64,000 nt of DNA from Clostridiales bacterium (GTDB taxonomy: Bacteria > Bacillota > Clostridia > Lachnospirales > Lachnospiraceae). The stretch lies in the NCBI GenBank assembly GCA_021202015.1, contig JAJQDV010000049.1, forward strand, positions 1-64,000, given 5' to 3'. Below the pieces are notes generated by a model. The model was not told the DNA's origin. It saw only the letters and a program-made list of their open reading frames with translations, and ran no database searches. The position numbers and the translations under genes were made by a program. Below are positions 17,193 through 27,381 of this stretch, one piece after another. Position 1 is the first letter of the stretch; every line of letters starts with the position of its first letter.

Positions 17193-18117
17193 CCCGCTCC
17201 TTCAGCATCCGTATCAGATGGAGATGACGTTCGAAGTTGTCCCTGTACTGCTTCTTCAATACGGACAGGATCACGCCGCAGAAAAAATCAATGATCGCCG
17301 CAATGCCAAGGGCGCTGATCATGATCAGCGTCGGGATCTGAAGCACCTCTCTCGTATGAAGAAAATCAACAAAGATCGGGATGAACATGATCAGGAAAAT
17401 GGCGGCAAGCACCAGCGCGATCAGACTGAAAAAGGCAAAAGGCTTCGCATCCCGGAACAGCCGCGCGATCGTGAACAGCACCTTCAATCCGTCCGAATAC
17501 GTGTTTAATTTTGACTCGCTGCCCTCCGGCCGGTCGCGGTACTCGATCGCCTCCTCGACGATACGCAAATTGTGATCCAACGCGAAGATCGTCATCTCTG
17601 TCTCGATCTCAAATCCCTTGGACACCACCGGAAAGGACTTCACGAAATCCCGGCTGAACCCGCGCAGGCCGGTCATGATATCGCGAAGCTCCGCGCCGAA
17701 CAGGCGGTTGATCAGCCCGCGCACCATCACATTGCCGACATTGTGGAACGGCCGCTTATTCTCTGTAAAATATGTCGAGGACAGCCGGTCCCCGACCGCC
17801 ATATCCGCCCCCTTCTCCAGAACCAGCCGCTCCAGGCGGGGAGCGAAGGATGCCGGATAGGTGTCATCACCGTCCGTCATGATATAGCAGTCCGCCTCGA
17901 TGTCGCGGAACATGGCCCGGACGACGTTGCCCTTCCCCTGTTTGTACTCGTAACGGACAATCGCGCCCGCCGCGCGGGCGATCTCATCCGTACCGTCCGT
18001 GGAATTGTTGTCATACACATAGATATCGGCGTGGGGAAGCGCCTGTTTAAAATCCTCCACGACCTTTCGTATCGTCTGCGCCTCGTTATAGCAGGGTATC
18101 AGTACCGCTGTCTTCAT
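17179..18117 (-). CDS. GtrB/dolichyl-phosphate-mannose-synthase-like GT2 with C-terminal membrane helices
   Basis: The 312-residue enzyme has a GT-A domain (MKTAVLIPCYNEAQTIRKVV, YVYDNNSTDGTDE, YIMTDGDDTYPA) and two hydrophobic helices at ~230-295. Such enzymes load a sugar onto undecaprenyl phosphate on the cytoplasmic face. AAAGGAG lies nine bases before the ATG. With the adjacent GtrA and the GT-C protein at 20625 it could form a three-component external glycosylation set. The sugar cannot be deduced. Confidence 0.9.
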   Translation of the reverse strand: MKTAVLIPCYNEAQTIRKVVEDFKQALPHADIYVYDNNSTDGTDEIARAAGAIVRYEYKQGKGNVVRAMFRDIEADCYIMTDGDDTYPASFAPRLERLVLEKGADMAVGDRLSSTYFTENKRPFHNVGNVMVRGLINRLFGAELRDIMTGLRGFSRDFVKSFPVVSKGFEIETEMTIFALDHNLRIVEEAIEYRDRPEGSESKLNTYSDGLKVLFTIARLFRDAKPFAFFSLIALVLAAIFLIMFIPIFVDFLHTREVLQIPTLIMISALGIAAIIDFFCGVILSVLKKQYRDNFERHLHLIRMLKERDEDE

Positions 18118-18243
18118 CTCCGTGATCTCCTTTACAGTTCCTGTCTGTCACTCCTCCGGTAAAAATTGTCAATGCCGGCCGGAAGCTTTTTCGTTCCGTT
18201 TCAATCATATTATCCGTTTTCAGTTCCTGAATATTTCATAAAA

Positions 18244-20403
18244 TCACAGGCTCAGGCTGAAATCATTTTTCGCGAGCGTCAAATGTGGACTGTAGTACGG
18301 ATCTCCCTTTTTCAGAAAATCGCTCCAGGTATCCGTAAAATATTCGATTTCCGACTGAAACCGTGCGATCTTCTCCTCATTGTCCTCATATCCGCGGGAT
18401 TTGGATTCATAATGATTAAGCTCCGCATACGGGTTATACACGATCAGATACCCCGCCTGCCGGATTTTCAGACACAGATCAATGTCGTTGAATGCCACCG
18501 CCAGATCCGTGTTGAAACCGCCCACCTCCTCAAAGACACTCTTTTTCACCATCATACAGGCCGCCGTGACCGCGCTGTAATCCTGCGCAACGATGATACG
18601 CCGGAAATATCCCACCGCATCGTGCGGAAAGCCCACAAAGGCATGTCCGGCCACTCCGCCCAGCCCGACGACAACGCCCGCGTGCTGAATCGTCCCGTCC
18701 TCATAGTAAAGTCTGGCGCCGACCGCGCCCACATCCGGGCGCATGCAGTATCCGAGCAGTTCCTCTATACAGTCCTCCCGGATGATCTCTGTATCATTAT
18801 TCAGCAGAAGGATATACTCCCCTTTCGCGAAAGAAACGCCGAAATTATTGATCGCGGGGAAATTAAATCCCTTTTCCCGCCAGCAGACGACCCGCACCTT
18901 TTTATTTTCCTGTTCCAGTTTTTTATAATACGCAAAGGTCTCCGGCTGTTCACTGTTGTTCTCCACCACGATATATTCTATATTTCGATAGGCCGATTTC
19001 GCCTCAATCGATCGAATGCATTTATCCAGATCCTCCGTGTGATCTTTATTCGGAATGATAACGGAAACCAGCGGCTGTGTCTGCAGCTCGTATCGGGTCC
19101 TGTACGCCCCGCTGTAATCCGTCTGCGTCACATTCGCACGGATGCCCAGTCTGTCATAATGCGCCTGAATGGCGCGGGCTCCCGCCTCAAACGCATATTC
19201 CTTGCTCTCCGGATTTTCCGCCGTGGAATCCGGATGCGCACGCCAGTGATACAGAATCTTGGGAATATGTTTTATGTTTTTCGTTTTCTCCGCACAGCGC
19301 AGGATAAAGTCATAATCCTGCGCACCGTCATAATCCGGATTCAGCGATCCGACCTGCTCAAGAATCTCTCTTTTTACAACAAACAAGTGGCAGATATAGT
19401 TCATGCTCCGCAACAGATCAATGTTTAAGTCCGACTTGAAATGAGGCTGGAAATACGACTTACCTTCCGGATCCACCTTATCCTCATCCGTATACAGGGC
19501 GTCTATGGTCCGATCCTCATTCAGCGCCGCCGCACACTCATAAAGCGCATCCGGCGCGAGCAGGTCATCGTGATCCGCAAAGGCGATAAAATCTCCGGTC
19601 GAAATCTCCAGCGCCCGGTTTGTGTTTTCCGATATCCTCAGTGCTTCATGGTTTCGCACGACCCGGATCCGGTCATCCTTTTTTTCAAGCTGCGACAGCA
19701 GAGAACTCAGAGGAGAGGAATCCCCGCTGCCGTCCGAAAGGCAGAGCTCCCAGTTTTCATAAGTCTGAGACCGGACGGAGTCTGCAAGCCGACGAAGAAA
19801 TTCAGGCTGTGTCCGGTACAACGGCACCACAATGGAAATCTTCGGTTCATAAGAAAAACTGTGCGCTCGCTGTTCCCGGCGCTTGCACCGGGTCAGGCGG
19901 TTTTTTCTGCACCAGACCTCGTAGGGATCCGCTCCGCGCAGGATCACCGCGTCCCATAATGCACCAACCATTGCCCGAATACCGTCCCGACTCAGGACCG
20001 ACTTTAACCTCACGCATTCGGTTCGGAAGCAGTACAACATCTTACCGAACCGGTTTCGGATCAGCGTAACCGGCACATCCCGCTGCCCCGACGCGGAGTA
20101 AAACCGCAGCCGCACCTTCGCCTGTACACCGCCTTCGCAAACCAGCTTGAATCCGATGATCTCCTCCCTTTTGTTCTCCGGAAAGGCTTCATGCACATCC
20201 GGTCTTCGTGTTTTTTTTAATTCAAAAGAAAGCGGATTTCCTTTCGGATCAAACACAGACAGCTTCACGCTTCCGTCATCTATATACCATCCGTATATAT
20301 AAAAACCGTCTGCATCCGTGTCCGCACTGTCAATATGACAGGTCATCGGCGAAAGCCTGCTTTTTTTATAATCTATCTGATACCGATTCCGGTTTGTATT
20401 CAA
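18244..20403 (-). CDS. Double-module GT2 glycosyltransferase with N-terminal beta domain
   Basis: I place the start at a TTG (20403) that follows GGGAGGAG by seven bases, giving 719 residues; the ORF-track ATG lies upstream of this site. Residues ~20-120 form a beta-rich domain (GFYIYGWYIDDGSVKLSV). Two GT-A modules follow: the first with ISIVVPLYRTQPEFL and FADHDDLLAPDALYE, the second with VSVIIPNKDHTEDL, LLLNNDTEI and HYESKSRGYED. This layout is shared with the genes at 51265 and 57314 and is typical of rhamnan/O-antigen-type chain synthases in Gram-positives. It is cytoplasmic. A TTGCCC-18-TATACT promoter lies upstream. Confidence 0.88.
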   Translation of the reverse strand: MNTNRNRYQIDYKKSRLSPMTCHIDSADTDADGFYIYGWYIDDGSVKLSVFDPKGNPLSFELKKTRRPDVHEAFPENKREEIIGFKLVCEGGVQAKVRLRFYSASGQRDVPVTLIRNRFGKMLYCFRTECVRLKSVLSRDGIRAMVGALWDAVILRGADPYEVWCRKNRLTRCKRREQRAHSFSYEPKISIVVPLYRTQPEFLRRLADSVRSQTYENWELCLSDGSGDSSPLSSLLSQLEKKDDRIRVVRNHEALRISENTNRALEISTGDFIAFADHDDLLAPDALYECAAALNEDRTIDALYTDEDKVDPEGKSYFQPHFKSDLNIDLLRSMNYICHLFVVKREILEQVGSLNPDYDGAQDYDFILRCAEKTKNIKHIPKILYHWRAHPDSTAENPESKEYAFEAGARAIQAHYDRLGIRANVTQTDYSGAYRTRYELQTQPLVSVIIPNKDHTEDLDKCIRSIEAKSAYRNIEYIVVENNSEQPETFAYYKKLEQENKKVRVVCWREKGFNFPAINNFGVSFAKGEYILLLNNDTEIIREDCIEELLGYCMRPDVGAVGARLYYEDGTIQHAGVVVGLGGVAGHAFVGFPHDAVGYFRRIIVAQDYSAVTAACMMVKKSVFEEVGGFNTDLAVAFNDIDLCLKIRQAGYLIVYNPYAELNHYESKSRGYEDNEEKIARFQSEIEYFTDTWSDFLKKGDPYYSPHLTLAKNDFSLSL

Positions 20404-20436
20404 TAAATTTCTCCTCCCGCATGCTCTTTCTGCCGC

Positions 20437-20466
20437 AGTATAGCACAGGTAAGCGACTGCGGGCAA
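20437..20466 (-). promoter_or_regulatory. Promoter for the double GT2 gene at 18244
   Basis: TTGCCC and TATACT are separated by 18 bases on the minus strand, within the divergent gap shared with the plus-strand DUF2142 gene. No convincing plus-strand promoter was found in the same gap. Confidence 0.5.
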
Positions 20467-20624
20467 GTATAATCGGACTTATTTCACAGTAGAAAAATGA
20501 TTTCTTCTGTGTTATTATGTTTTTTGACTGCATCCACAGCATCAGAGACGTCAGATTAATATTCCTGATTTTCCGATGCCGTATATGGATCACAGATTCT
20601 CCGAAGGATAAAGAGGACATCAGA

Positions 20625-23021
20625 ATGACAAAAAAGAAGAAAACCGTATGCTGGATTGCTGTACTGATCATCGTGGTCTGCGGGATATTTATCGTCCCGC
20701 TAAAAACAGAAAATGTAACCCTGCAGCTTCAGCTGGAAGACATGAAGAACGGCCAGGAACTGACCATCACACTTCTCAACAAAGACGGCGACGTTCTGAC
20801 GGAAAATATGCATGCCTACGCAGAGACTGCGGAGCTCATGCTGAATCCGGATTTTTTTGCGTGTGAAAGCATTACAGTCAGCGGTCTTTCCGAAACAGAT
20901 ACGGTCTCATCTATACGATTGTACAGCGGGAGCTATGACGCTTCACGGGACAGACAGATTGCGGAGATTGAGATCCGACAGCAGGGGACAGACGGCACTC
21001 TGGTTCTCAGCGGCGACATCTGTACCGAAATAGAAAAAGCCACCGACAACAACCGGGTTCTGAAGGGAAAGCTGCTCCTTCTCGCCCTGGCTGTTTATTT
21101 TCTTGCCCTGGCATATTCTTTGAAGAGGGAATCCAAAGTCGTCAAATACGTCCGGATTTTCCTGTGGCTCTTTGTGGGCGCTTACATTGTCGTCGGAATC
21201 GCCGGCGACTGGTTCGGATTACTGGATCGTTATGATACAGTTTCCAACGTCGGGGAGAGCGTACAGGACGTATCGATCAACGAAACCGCGGAATCACCGT
21301 TTTCCGTGACGGAGGATTCGCTTTCCGGTATAACGGTCTCTTTCTCTGCAAACGATGAGACTGTTTACGAGGATTTCGGCGTTCGTATCATACGGACAGA
21401 GGACGGGGAAGAGATATACAGCGGGTTATTTACGGCGGATTATTTAAAACAGAACGGGGAAATACAGGCCTTCTTTGCGGACGGATTGATTCCCGCGGGG
21501 GATTATACGCTGTTCCTGGAGCCGCTGGATCAGACAATCGAAAATACGATAAGTTTTCGGGCTGACGCAAACGGAACGCCGGAAATCACGTCCATGTACG
21601 GTCCGAATTACCGGAATCTGATCGTCCTGATTCTCTGTCTCATCGGAATCCTCCTGCTGCTTTTGCTCGCGTTCAATTACAGCGATATCAGATTGTCCGA
21701 AAAAACGACTGTCCGGCTCCTTTATCTCGGCGTTCTGGTTTACGCCGTTATCCAGGTCATATACTATGGAAAATATGTAGGCAATACACCGGATGAAATA
21801 GCCCACATATCCTATATTGCTTATTTACTGGAAAACAAAACGCTGATTCCGGATTTCCCGAATATGCCGACTTATAACCTGTCTGACGGAGTTCCCGTCG
21901 CAACCGAAGGAACCATCAACTACCTCGGCCATCCTCCGCTGTATTATTGGATCCTGACAGCTGTTCAGATGATTGTCGGCGGAGATACGATACATCTCAA
22001 CCTGCTGCGAACGGTCAGCGCAGGGATGGGATTCCTGGGGATCGCCGTCTTTTTCGGCATCGGCTATCGCAATATCTCACACAAAAACCCCTATATTCAT
22101 CTGGTCTACGCGGCCGCCTGCATAAGCGTACCGTTCATCACCTATGAATTCTGCGGGATCAATAATGACATCCTGTCATTTCTGGGTGTAGCTGTGGCAT
22201 CCTGGGGAATCCTGCGGTTTGCAAAGAAGAATCGGAACACAATAACGTTTCTGCTATTAAGCTGCGGAATGTTTCTGACCGTCTTCAGCAAGCTGACAGC
22301 CGGACTGGTGCTTGTGATCGTTTACCTCGTTTATTTTATATATGTCTGCCTGAAGGAAAAGAGCATAAAATGCATCCTGAACAAATCCTGCCTGGTCGTA
22401 ATTCCCTTTATTCTGGTCATCGCGGCTTACTTCGGGATCCTGTATCTGAGATACGGAACCGTTCAGCCGACATTGGCGTCCATGGATTTCACATACTATC
22501 AGAAAACTGGTTTCTATGTGAAATTCAGTGAACGTTCCGTTATGAACATACGGGAATATTTTAACTACTACTGGTCGAATTTCCTGTTGAACTGGTCCGA
22601 CATCCGATCACATATCGCCATATACAAACCAACTGCATGGTACGGATGGAACAGAATCATCTATCTGATCCTCCTGATCTGTCCGGTCTGCCTGATCAGA
22701 AGAAAAAAAACAGATCTCGATATATTTTGTCTGTGTACATTTGGCGGAATGCTGATCACCATGCTGATGCAGTTCTTCAATGCCTATCATAACATTTATT
22801 TTACAGCGGGATATCCCGGAGGATTTCAGAGCAGGTATTATCTTTGCTGGACGCCGATCCTGGCACTCGCTTTCGTGCAGCTGTTTTTGAAGCATGAGAC
22901 CGATGAATCGGACAGTCCGGCAAGCAGGCAGATCAGGATCAGAGTCCGGGCGATGGCTGTCGTCTCCGTCCTTCTGCTTTTCTACGGCAGTTTTATTTAT
23001 ACGGTGCTCTCTTACTATTAA
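20625..23021 (+). CDS. DUF2142-type GT-C fold membrane glycosyltransferase
   Basis: The start is moved to ATG 20625 (MTKKKKTVCWIAVLIIVVCG), preceded by AGAGG; the ORF-track extension is not needed. The 798-residue product has an N-terminal membrane anchor and an extracytoplasmic region. About ten further membrane helices follow, with GNTPDEIAHISYIAYLLENK as the first-loop PDE motif of DUF2142 proteins, equivalent to the catalytic acidic residues of GT-C enzymes. It should transfer a sugar from a polyprenyl-phosphate donor outside the membrane. It is the only polysaccharide gene here on the plus strand and ends in a shared bidirectional terminator. Confidence 0.82.
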   Translation: MTKKKKTVCWIAVLIIVVCGIFIVPLKTENVTLQLQLEDMKNGQELTITLLNKDGDVLTENMHAYAETAELMLNPDFFACESITVSGLSETDTVSSIRLYSGSYDASRDRQIAEIEIRQQGTDGTLVLSGDICTEIEKATDNNRVLKGKLLLLALAVYFLALAYSLKRESKVVKYVRIFLWLFVGAYIVVGIAGDWFGLLDRYDTVSNVGESVQDVSINETAESPFSVTEDSLSGITVSFSANDETVYEDFGVRIIRTEDGEEIYSGLFTADYLKQNGEIQAFFADGLIPAGDYTLFLEPLDQTIENTISFRADANGTPEITSMYGPNYRNLIVLILCLIGILLLLLLAFNYSDIRLSEKTTVRLLYLGVLVYAVIQVIYYGKYVGNTPDEIAHISYIAYLLENKTLIPDFPNMPTYNLSDGVPVATEGTINYLGHPPLYYWILTAVQMIVGGDTIHLNLLRTVSAGMGFLGIAVFFGIGYRNISHKNPYIHLVYAAACISVPFITYEFCGINNDILSFLGVAVASWGILRFAKKNRNTITFLLLSCGMFLTVFSKLTAGLVLVIVYLVYFIYVCLKEKSIKCILNKSCLVVIPFILVIAAYFGILYLRYGTVQPTLASMDFTYYQKTGFYVKFSERSVMNIREYFNYYWSNFLLNWSDIRSHIAIYKPTAWYGWNRIIYLILLICPVCLIRRKKTDLDIFCLCTFGGMLITMLMQFFNAYHNIYFTAGYPGGFQSRYYLCWTPILALAFVQLFLKHETDESDSPASRQIRIRVRAMAVVSVLLLFYGSFIYTVLSYY

Positions 23022-23029
23022 GAAAAAAT

Positions 23030-23058
23030 TACCGGGAGCTGCGCTGTAGCTCCCGGTA
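23030..23058. terminator. Bidirectional intrinsic terminator
   Basis: TACCGGGAGCT and AGCTCCCGGTA form a perfect 11-bp stem with a seven-base loop, with a T-rich stretch on the plus side and AATTTTTTCTT on the minus side. It separates the convergent DUF2142 gene and GH25 gene. Confidence 0.88.
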
Positions 23059-23073
23059 CATATCAAAATGTTT

Positions 23074-25014
23074 TTATTTTATAAATGCCCTCGATGTACT
23101 GCCCGGAGCGGCTCCTCCCTTTTCCACAAGTACGATCTGAATCGCCTCCAACCGTTTTGACAATCCCTCCGTGCCAGCCGACTCTCCGTTTTTCGCCCAG
23201 CCCAGCCAGCCGTAGGTCTGCGCGTGCACCCGATAATAAATATCATACTTCTCCGCCATGGTTCCCGTCAGCTCGATCTGAATCGCCTCGAGACGCTTTG
23301 ACTGTCCGGTTGTCCCGGCGGTTCCCCCTCCGGTTGTCCAGCCGCTCTGCCAGCCGTAGGTCTGCATATGGACTCTGTAGCGGATATTGGAAGAACTGGC
23401 CTGTGTTAAAGAAATCCGAATCGCTTCCAGACGTTTCGCCTGTCCCGTCGTACCTGCGATCAGACTTTCCCCCATTGTCGACTGCCAGCCATAGCTCTGT
23501 CCGTGAACACTGTACTGTACCCTGTTATTCCTGTAGGCGTTCGATGACGACCCCGGCGCAGAGGAGCCCGCGGAAACCACAACAATCTGAATCGCCTCCA
23601 CGCGTTTACTGTATCCGTATGAACCGGCGGGATTTCCGTTTTTCGCCCAGCCGGTCCAGCCAAATGTCTGGCAATGCACCCGATAATAGATATCATAATC
23701 GTCCGCGGCGTCGCCGGTCAGCTCGATTTTAATCGCTTCAATATACTTCGACTTTCCTGTCGTTCCCGCCGTGGCGCCGTCCGAAACGGAACTCATCCAC
23801 CCGTAGCTCTGTACGGAAACACTGTATTTGACTCCCAGATTCTCATAATCATCCCCTACTTTAATCTGGATGGCTTCCATTCTCTTTGATTTTCCTGTAT
23901 AGCCGCTCTGCGTTCCGTTCTCCGTCCAGGACTGCCACCCGTACGACTGTATGTGTGTTCGATAGGAAATCAGATCCGGATCTTCTGTTTCAACAGTATC
24001 CGCATCCGCGGACACCCAGAAATCAAGATCCACATATCCGTCGATGCCATTCACGGTTCCGGTAGAGGTACACTGCCAGATATCATAAGAGCCGGTGTAA
24101 GTACAGGTCGAATTAAACTGCGCAACCCATTTTGACCAGGAAGTATTGTCAAACACGGAACTGGTCAGATAATTCGTCCACCAGTTTTTGTTCGCGTAAA
24201 TCCCGACGTCATAGCCGGAAGCGGAGACGGTATCGCAGAATGTCTTCGCGATGTTGCCCAGCATGGTGTTTCCCACGCTGATCGTCGAATCGTCCTCCAT
24301 GTCCAGATAAACGGCATAGGTCGGGGTGTGCCCTTTCAGGAGCCGCAGTACATGCTGAGCCTCGCTGGCCGCCTCCGCCGTAGTCGTAGCGTAGGAATAC
24401 AGATACACGCCGTAGTCGATGCCGAGCCGTTCACACTCTGACACATTATATTCCCAGTAGGTGTCGTCATAGGAAGTCGTATTCTTCCCGTAGCCGCAAC
24501 GGATGATCGCGAATTCGATTCCGGCCGCCTTTACCTTCTCCCAGTCGATCTTTCCCTGCCATTTGCTGACATCGATCCCCTTTAATTTCGCATTCGGGAT
24601 CGCGTCTCCCTCGCTGTTTACATAGACGCCGTTTACCTTGTTCCAGGCATTGGCATACGTAGAGGACAGCGGGAAAAACAGACTGTCCTGAATCAGTTCA
24701 CCGTTCGAATAACGCCAGCTGTTCTCCAGCAAAACTTCATCGTCCTCCTCAGTATCCGCTGAAACAGTTTCATTCGAATCTGTCTGCGCTTCCACCGCTG
24801 CTGTTTCATCTGAGTCCGCCTGAGCTGTCACGGTCTCGTTATCTTCAGAGTTCGCCTGATTCCCGGCCGCAGCATCCTCCTTCGTATCTCCCTGTGTTTC
24901 TGTATAGACTGTATCTGTCGTTTCGGCGGCGTCTGCCGATGTCATGACGCCCGAAAGCCCCGAAACAATAAATACAGCCGCCATCATAGAAGCAAACATC
25001 TTTTTAAAACGCAT
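23074..25014 (-). CDS. Secreted GH25 lysozyme with six ChW repeats
   Basis: The 646-residue protein has a signal peptide (MRFKKMFASMMAAVFIVSGL), a Thr/Glu/Ala-rich acidic linker to ~100, and a GH25 catalytic domain at ~143-335. LKGIDVSKWQGKIDWEKVKA, FAIIRCGYG and YLDMEDD carry the catalytic Asp/Glu residues. Six ChW repeats of ~50 residues follow, each of the form Y..H.QSYGW...NG..AGT.G.SKR.EAIQI. GH25 enzymes cut the MurNAc-GlcNAc bond; ChW repeats are thought to bind the cell surface or carbohydrate. The start follows AAGGACAGGTTT. It is the last of four ChW genes in a row. Confidence 0.95.
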   Translation of the reverse strand: MRFKKMFASMMAAVFIVSGLSGVMTSADAAETTDTVYTETQGDTKEDAAAGNQANSEDNETVTAQADSDETAAVEAQTDSNETVSADTEEDDEVLLENSWRYSNGELIQDSLFFPLSSTYANAWNKVNGVYVNSEGDAIPNAKLKGIDVSKWQGKIDWEKVKAAGIEFAIIRCGYGKNTTSYDDTYWEYNVSECERLGIDYGVYLYSYATTTAEAASEAQHVLRLLKGHTPTYAVYLDMEDDSTISVGNTMLGNIAKTFCDTVSASGYDVGIYANKNWWTNYLTSSVFDNTSWSKWVAQFNSTCTYTGSYDIWQCTSTGTVNGIDGYVDLDFWVSADADTVETEDPDLISYRTHIQSYGWQSWTENGTQSGYTGKSKRMEAIQIKVGDDYENLGVKYSVSVQSYGWMSSVSDGATAGTTGKSKYIEAIKIELTGDAADDYDIYYRVHCQTFGWTGWAKNGNPAGSYGYSKRVEAIQIVVVSAGSSAPGSSSNAYRNNRVQYSVHGQSYGWQSTMGESLIAGTTGQAKRLEAIRISLTQASSSNIRYRVHMQTYGWQSGWTTGGGTAGTTGQSKRLEAIQIELTGTMAEKYDIYYRVHAQTYGWLGWAKNGESAGTEGLSKRLEAIQIVLVEKGGAAPGSTSRAFIK

Positions 25015-25065
25015 AAACCTGTCCTTGTCCTCTCCACACTTTTGTTTTCCGATTTTTCTGTAACT

Positions 25066-25094
25066 ATTCTATGTGGCAGTTCCTTAACCGTGAA
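25066..25094 (-). promoter_or_regulatory. Possible promoter for the GH25 gene
   Basis: TTCACG, 17 bases, TAGAAT on the minus strand in the 159-base gap after the L,D-transpeptidase gene. A GGCGGT/ACTGCC pairing upstream could close a structured RNA, but no known riboswitch consensus was recognised. Confidence 0.35.
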
Positions 25095-25173
25095 TATTCC
25101 GGCTTGCTACGCTTTTCCCGTCCTGTTTCACCATGCAGAATCTGACGCAACAGCAGACCGCCGTAACTTATCT

Positions 25174-27294
25174 TTAGTACACAACCACTGTCGTCCCTCT
25201 CGGCACATTATCATAGATCCACTTCGCGTTCTCAATCTTAAGTCTTACACAGCCGTGAGACAACGCCATGCCTACTCTTCCGTCCTGCAGAGTGCCGCTT
25301 TTTGTATACAGAACCGAATGGAACAGATAATTTCCGTAAAACTGTGTCCACCAGTAACATCTCGATGAACCGGAGTCAAAATAATATCCTTTGTTCTGTA
25401 CGCTAAACACTCCAGCTACGGTCGGTGTGCTCGCCTTTCCGTTCGCGCAGTCCCATTTATACAGATATTCCCACTTTCCTTTTGACCCTTTGAAAATACC
25501 CACCTTATGAGAATCCCGGTCGACCATGATCAGATACTGAGTCGGGCTGGAATACTGCATGGCTTTTGCCTGCATGGCATCCGTCGCCGTGATCTTCTTC
25601 TGATTCGTATAATAGTTCGCGTTCGCTCCGGGTGCGGAGCAGTCTTTCGGCACCAGCACGATCTGCAACGCCTCCAGACGGTAGGAGATGCCGGTCGTCC
25701 CGGCAGTCTGGCCGTTCTTCGCCCAGCCCAGCCAGCCGTATTTCTCTACATGTGCCCGGTAATAAATATCATAATAGTTTGCCAGATTTCCGGTCAGCTG
25801 GATCTTTACCGCCTCCAGGCCGCGTGAGCTGCTCGAGGATCCACTCGCAGTCCCGCAGGACGACCAGCCGGTCCATCCGGTGCCGGATACATGCGTCGCG
25901 TACTGAATCGTTCCCGACGGGAGCGAACTGCTGCTTCCGCTCAGATAAAGCGTGATATTCTGAAGCTGTTTCGACTGTCCCGTCGTCCCGAGCGTTGCTT
26001 TCTGCGCAACCGTTCCGGTGCTTCCTCCGCCTGTAATCTGCGCGCTGTATGTAAACGCGGAAGAAGAATATCCCGCTATGTATTTCGTACCCGAGGTGGA
26101 AGGAGCCGTGTCGACTCCCTTTTTCACCAGGCATACTTTGATCGCCTGTATCGGCTTGCTCAGCTCCGTTGTGCCGGTCGTCTCACCGTTGCAGGCATAA
26201 TTACACCAGCCGATCTTTGACATGTGCACACTGTAATAGACATCATAATAATTGGCGACGTCTCCCGTCAGCTTGATTCGTATGGCCTCGATCCGCTTTG
26301 ACTGTCCCGTCGTGCCGGCCGTCGCCCCGTTTGACTTCCAGTCCATCCATCCGTATCCCTGCACATAGACCTGATACTGGATACTCCCACTGTATTCAAT
26401 CTCAGAGGAAAGCTGCAGCCGGATCGCTTCCAGTCTCTTATTCTGACCGACTGTACCCGACACAACATTTTCCATGACACTGCTCTGCCAGCCGTAAGTC
26501 TGTACATAAGCCTGCGTGCTCACCCTGGAATACACATAGCTCTTTGATGTCGATCCCGGAGCGGCGCCGCCCTTTTCTACCAGGACGACCTGAATCGCCT
26601 CGATCCGTTTGGAATATCCGGAACTTCCGGCCTTCTCCCCGTTTTTCGCCCAGCTCAGCCAGCCGTAGGACTGCGTGTGCACACGATAATAGACATCATA
26701 CTTCTCGGCGATCGGACCGGTCAGCTTTATGGTGATCGCCTCCACGCGCTTCGACTGTCCCGTCGTGCCGGCGACCGCGCCGTTGCTCACGGACGACTGC
26801 CATCCGATACTCTGCACATGGGCACTGTAGGTGATGCCGCTGCCTGCCCACTCGTCGGAATCAACATTCTGAAGGCTGATCTTAAAAGCCTCCACGGCAA
26901 GAGACTGCCCGGTCGTTCCGGCCGTCTTGCCTTCGCTCACAGCACTGAGCCATCCCTTCTTCGCGACATGCGTCTGATACTGAAGTGTCGGTACTGTCCC
27001 CGAATCAGCCGCGGTTTCAAGGATCACGGTTTCATCCTCTTCGGCTTCGATCTCCTCTTCATCCGCAGAGGTATCGGCAACCGCTGCATCCGTCTCCTCC
27101 TCACTGACCTCCGCTTCCTCCGACGCGCTCTCCAGAATCAATGCTTCATCTTCTTCGGTACCGCTCTGAATCTCCTCCGCGGCGATATCCTCTGATACCT
27201 CTGCCGCATAGGCCATACTGTTCGGAACCACTCCGGACACAAGCACGGTCAACGCCAGGATGATCGCTGCGAACCCTCTCATCATTCTTCTCAT
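25174..27294 (-). CDS. Secreted L,D-transpeptidase (YkuD) with about nine ChW repeats
   Basis: Start set to ATG 27294, six bases after GGGAGG; the ORF-track TTG lies inside that spacer. The 706-residue product has a signal peptide (MRRMMRGFAAIILALTVLV) and an acidic linker. About nine ChW repeats occupy ~95-545, the seventh degenerate (lacking the GW core). A C-terminal YkuD domain (~580-706) carries NYLFHSVL and the catalytic ALSHGCVRL motif with its cysteine. YkuD enzymes make 3-3 peptidoglycan cross-links or attach proteins/polymers to peptide stems. Placing the catalytic domain at the very C-terminus after many wall-binding repeats suggests it acts far out in the wall. Confidence 0.94.
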   Translation of the reverse strand: MRRMMRGFAAIILALTVLVSGVVPNSMAYAAEVSEDIAAEEIQSGTEEDEALILESASEEAEVSEEETDAAVADTSADEEEIEAEEDETVILETAADSGTVPTLQYQTHVAKKGWLSAVSEGKTAGTTGQSLAVEAFKISLQNVDSDEWAGSGITYSAHVQSIGWQSSVSNGAVAGTTGQSKRVEAITIKLTGPIAEKYDVYYRVHTQSYGWLSWAKNGEKAGSSGYSKRIEAIQVVLVEKGGAAPGSTSKSYVYSRVSTQAYVQTYGWQSSVMENVVSGTVGQNKRLEAIRLQLSSEIEYSGSIQYQVYVQGYGWMDWKSNGATAGTTGQSKRIEAIRIKLTGDVANYYDVYYSVHMSKIGWCNYACNGETTGTTELSKPIQAIKVCLVKKGVDTAPSTSGTKYIAGYSSSAFTYSAQITGGGSTGTVAQKATLGTTGQSKQLQNITLYLSGSSSSLPSGTIQYATHVSGTGWTGWSSCGTASGSSSSSRGLEAVKIQLTGNLANYYDIYYRAHVEKYGWLGWAKNGQTAGTTGISYRLEALQIVLVPKDCSAPGANANYYTNQKKITATDAMQAKAMQYSSPTQYLIMVDRDSHKVGIFKGSKGKWEYLYKWDCANGKASTPTVAGVFSVQNKGYYFDSGSSRCYWWTQFYGNYLFHSVLYTKSGTLQDGRVGMALSHGCVRLKIENAKWIYDNVPRGTTVVVY

Positions 27295-27381
27295 TGTCAA
27301 CCTCCCTGCTTTTTATTTATTGATGTCCTCCGGACAGCCTTCTCTGCTTCGACTGCCGGATCGACTTTCCCTCCTTCCCGA

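Noticed and set aside
18166-19428. 420-residue plus-strand ORF
   Set aside because: It is antisense to the double GT2 gene at 18244 and is explained by the codon bias of that gene.
25072-25170. Possible riboswitch upstream of the GH25 gene
   Set aside because: A GGCGGT/ACTGCC closing stem can be drawn, but the interior does not match the c-di-GMP or c-di-AMP riboswitch consensus, and a promoter candidate lies at its downstream end.
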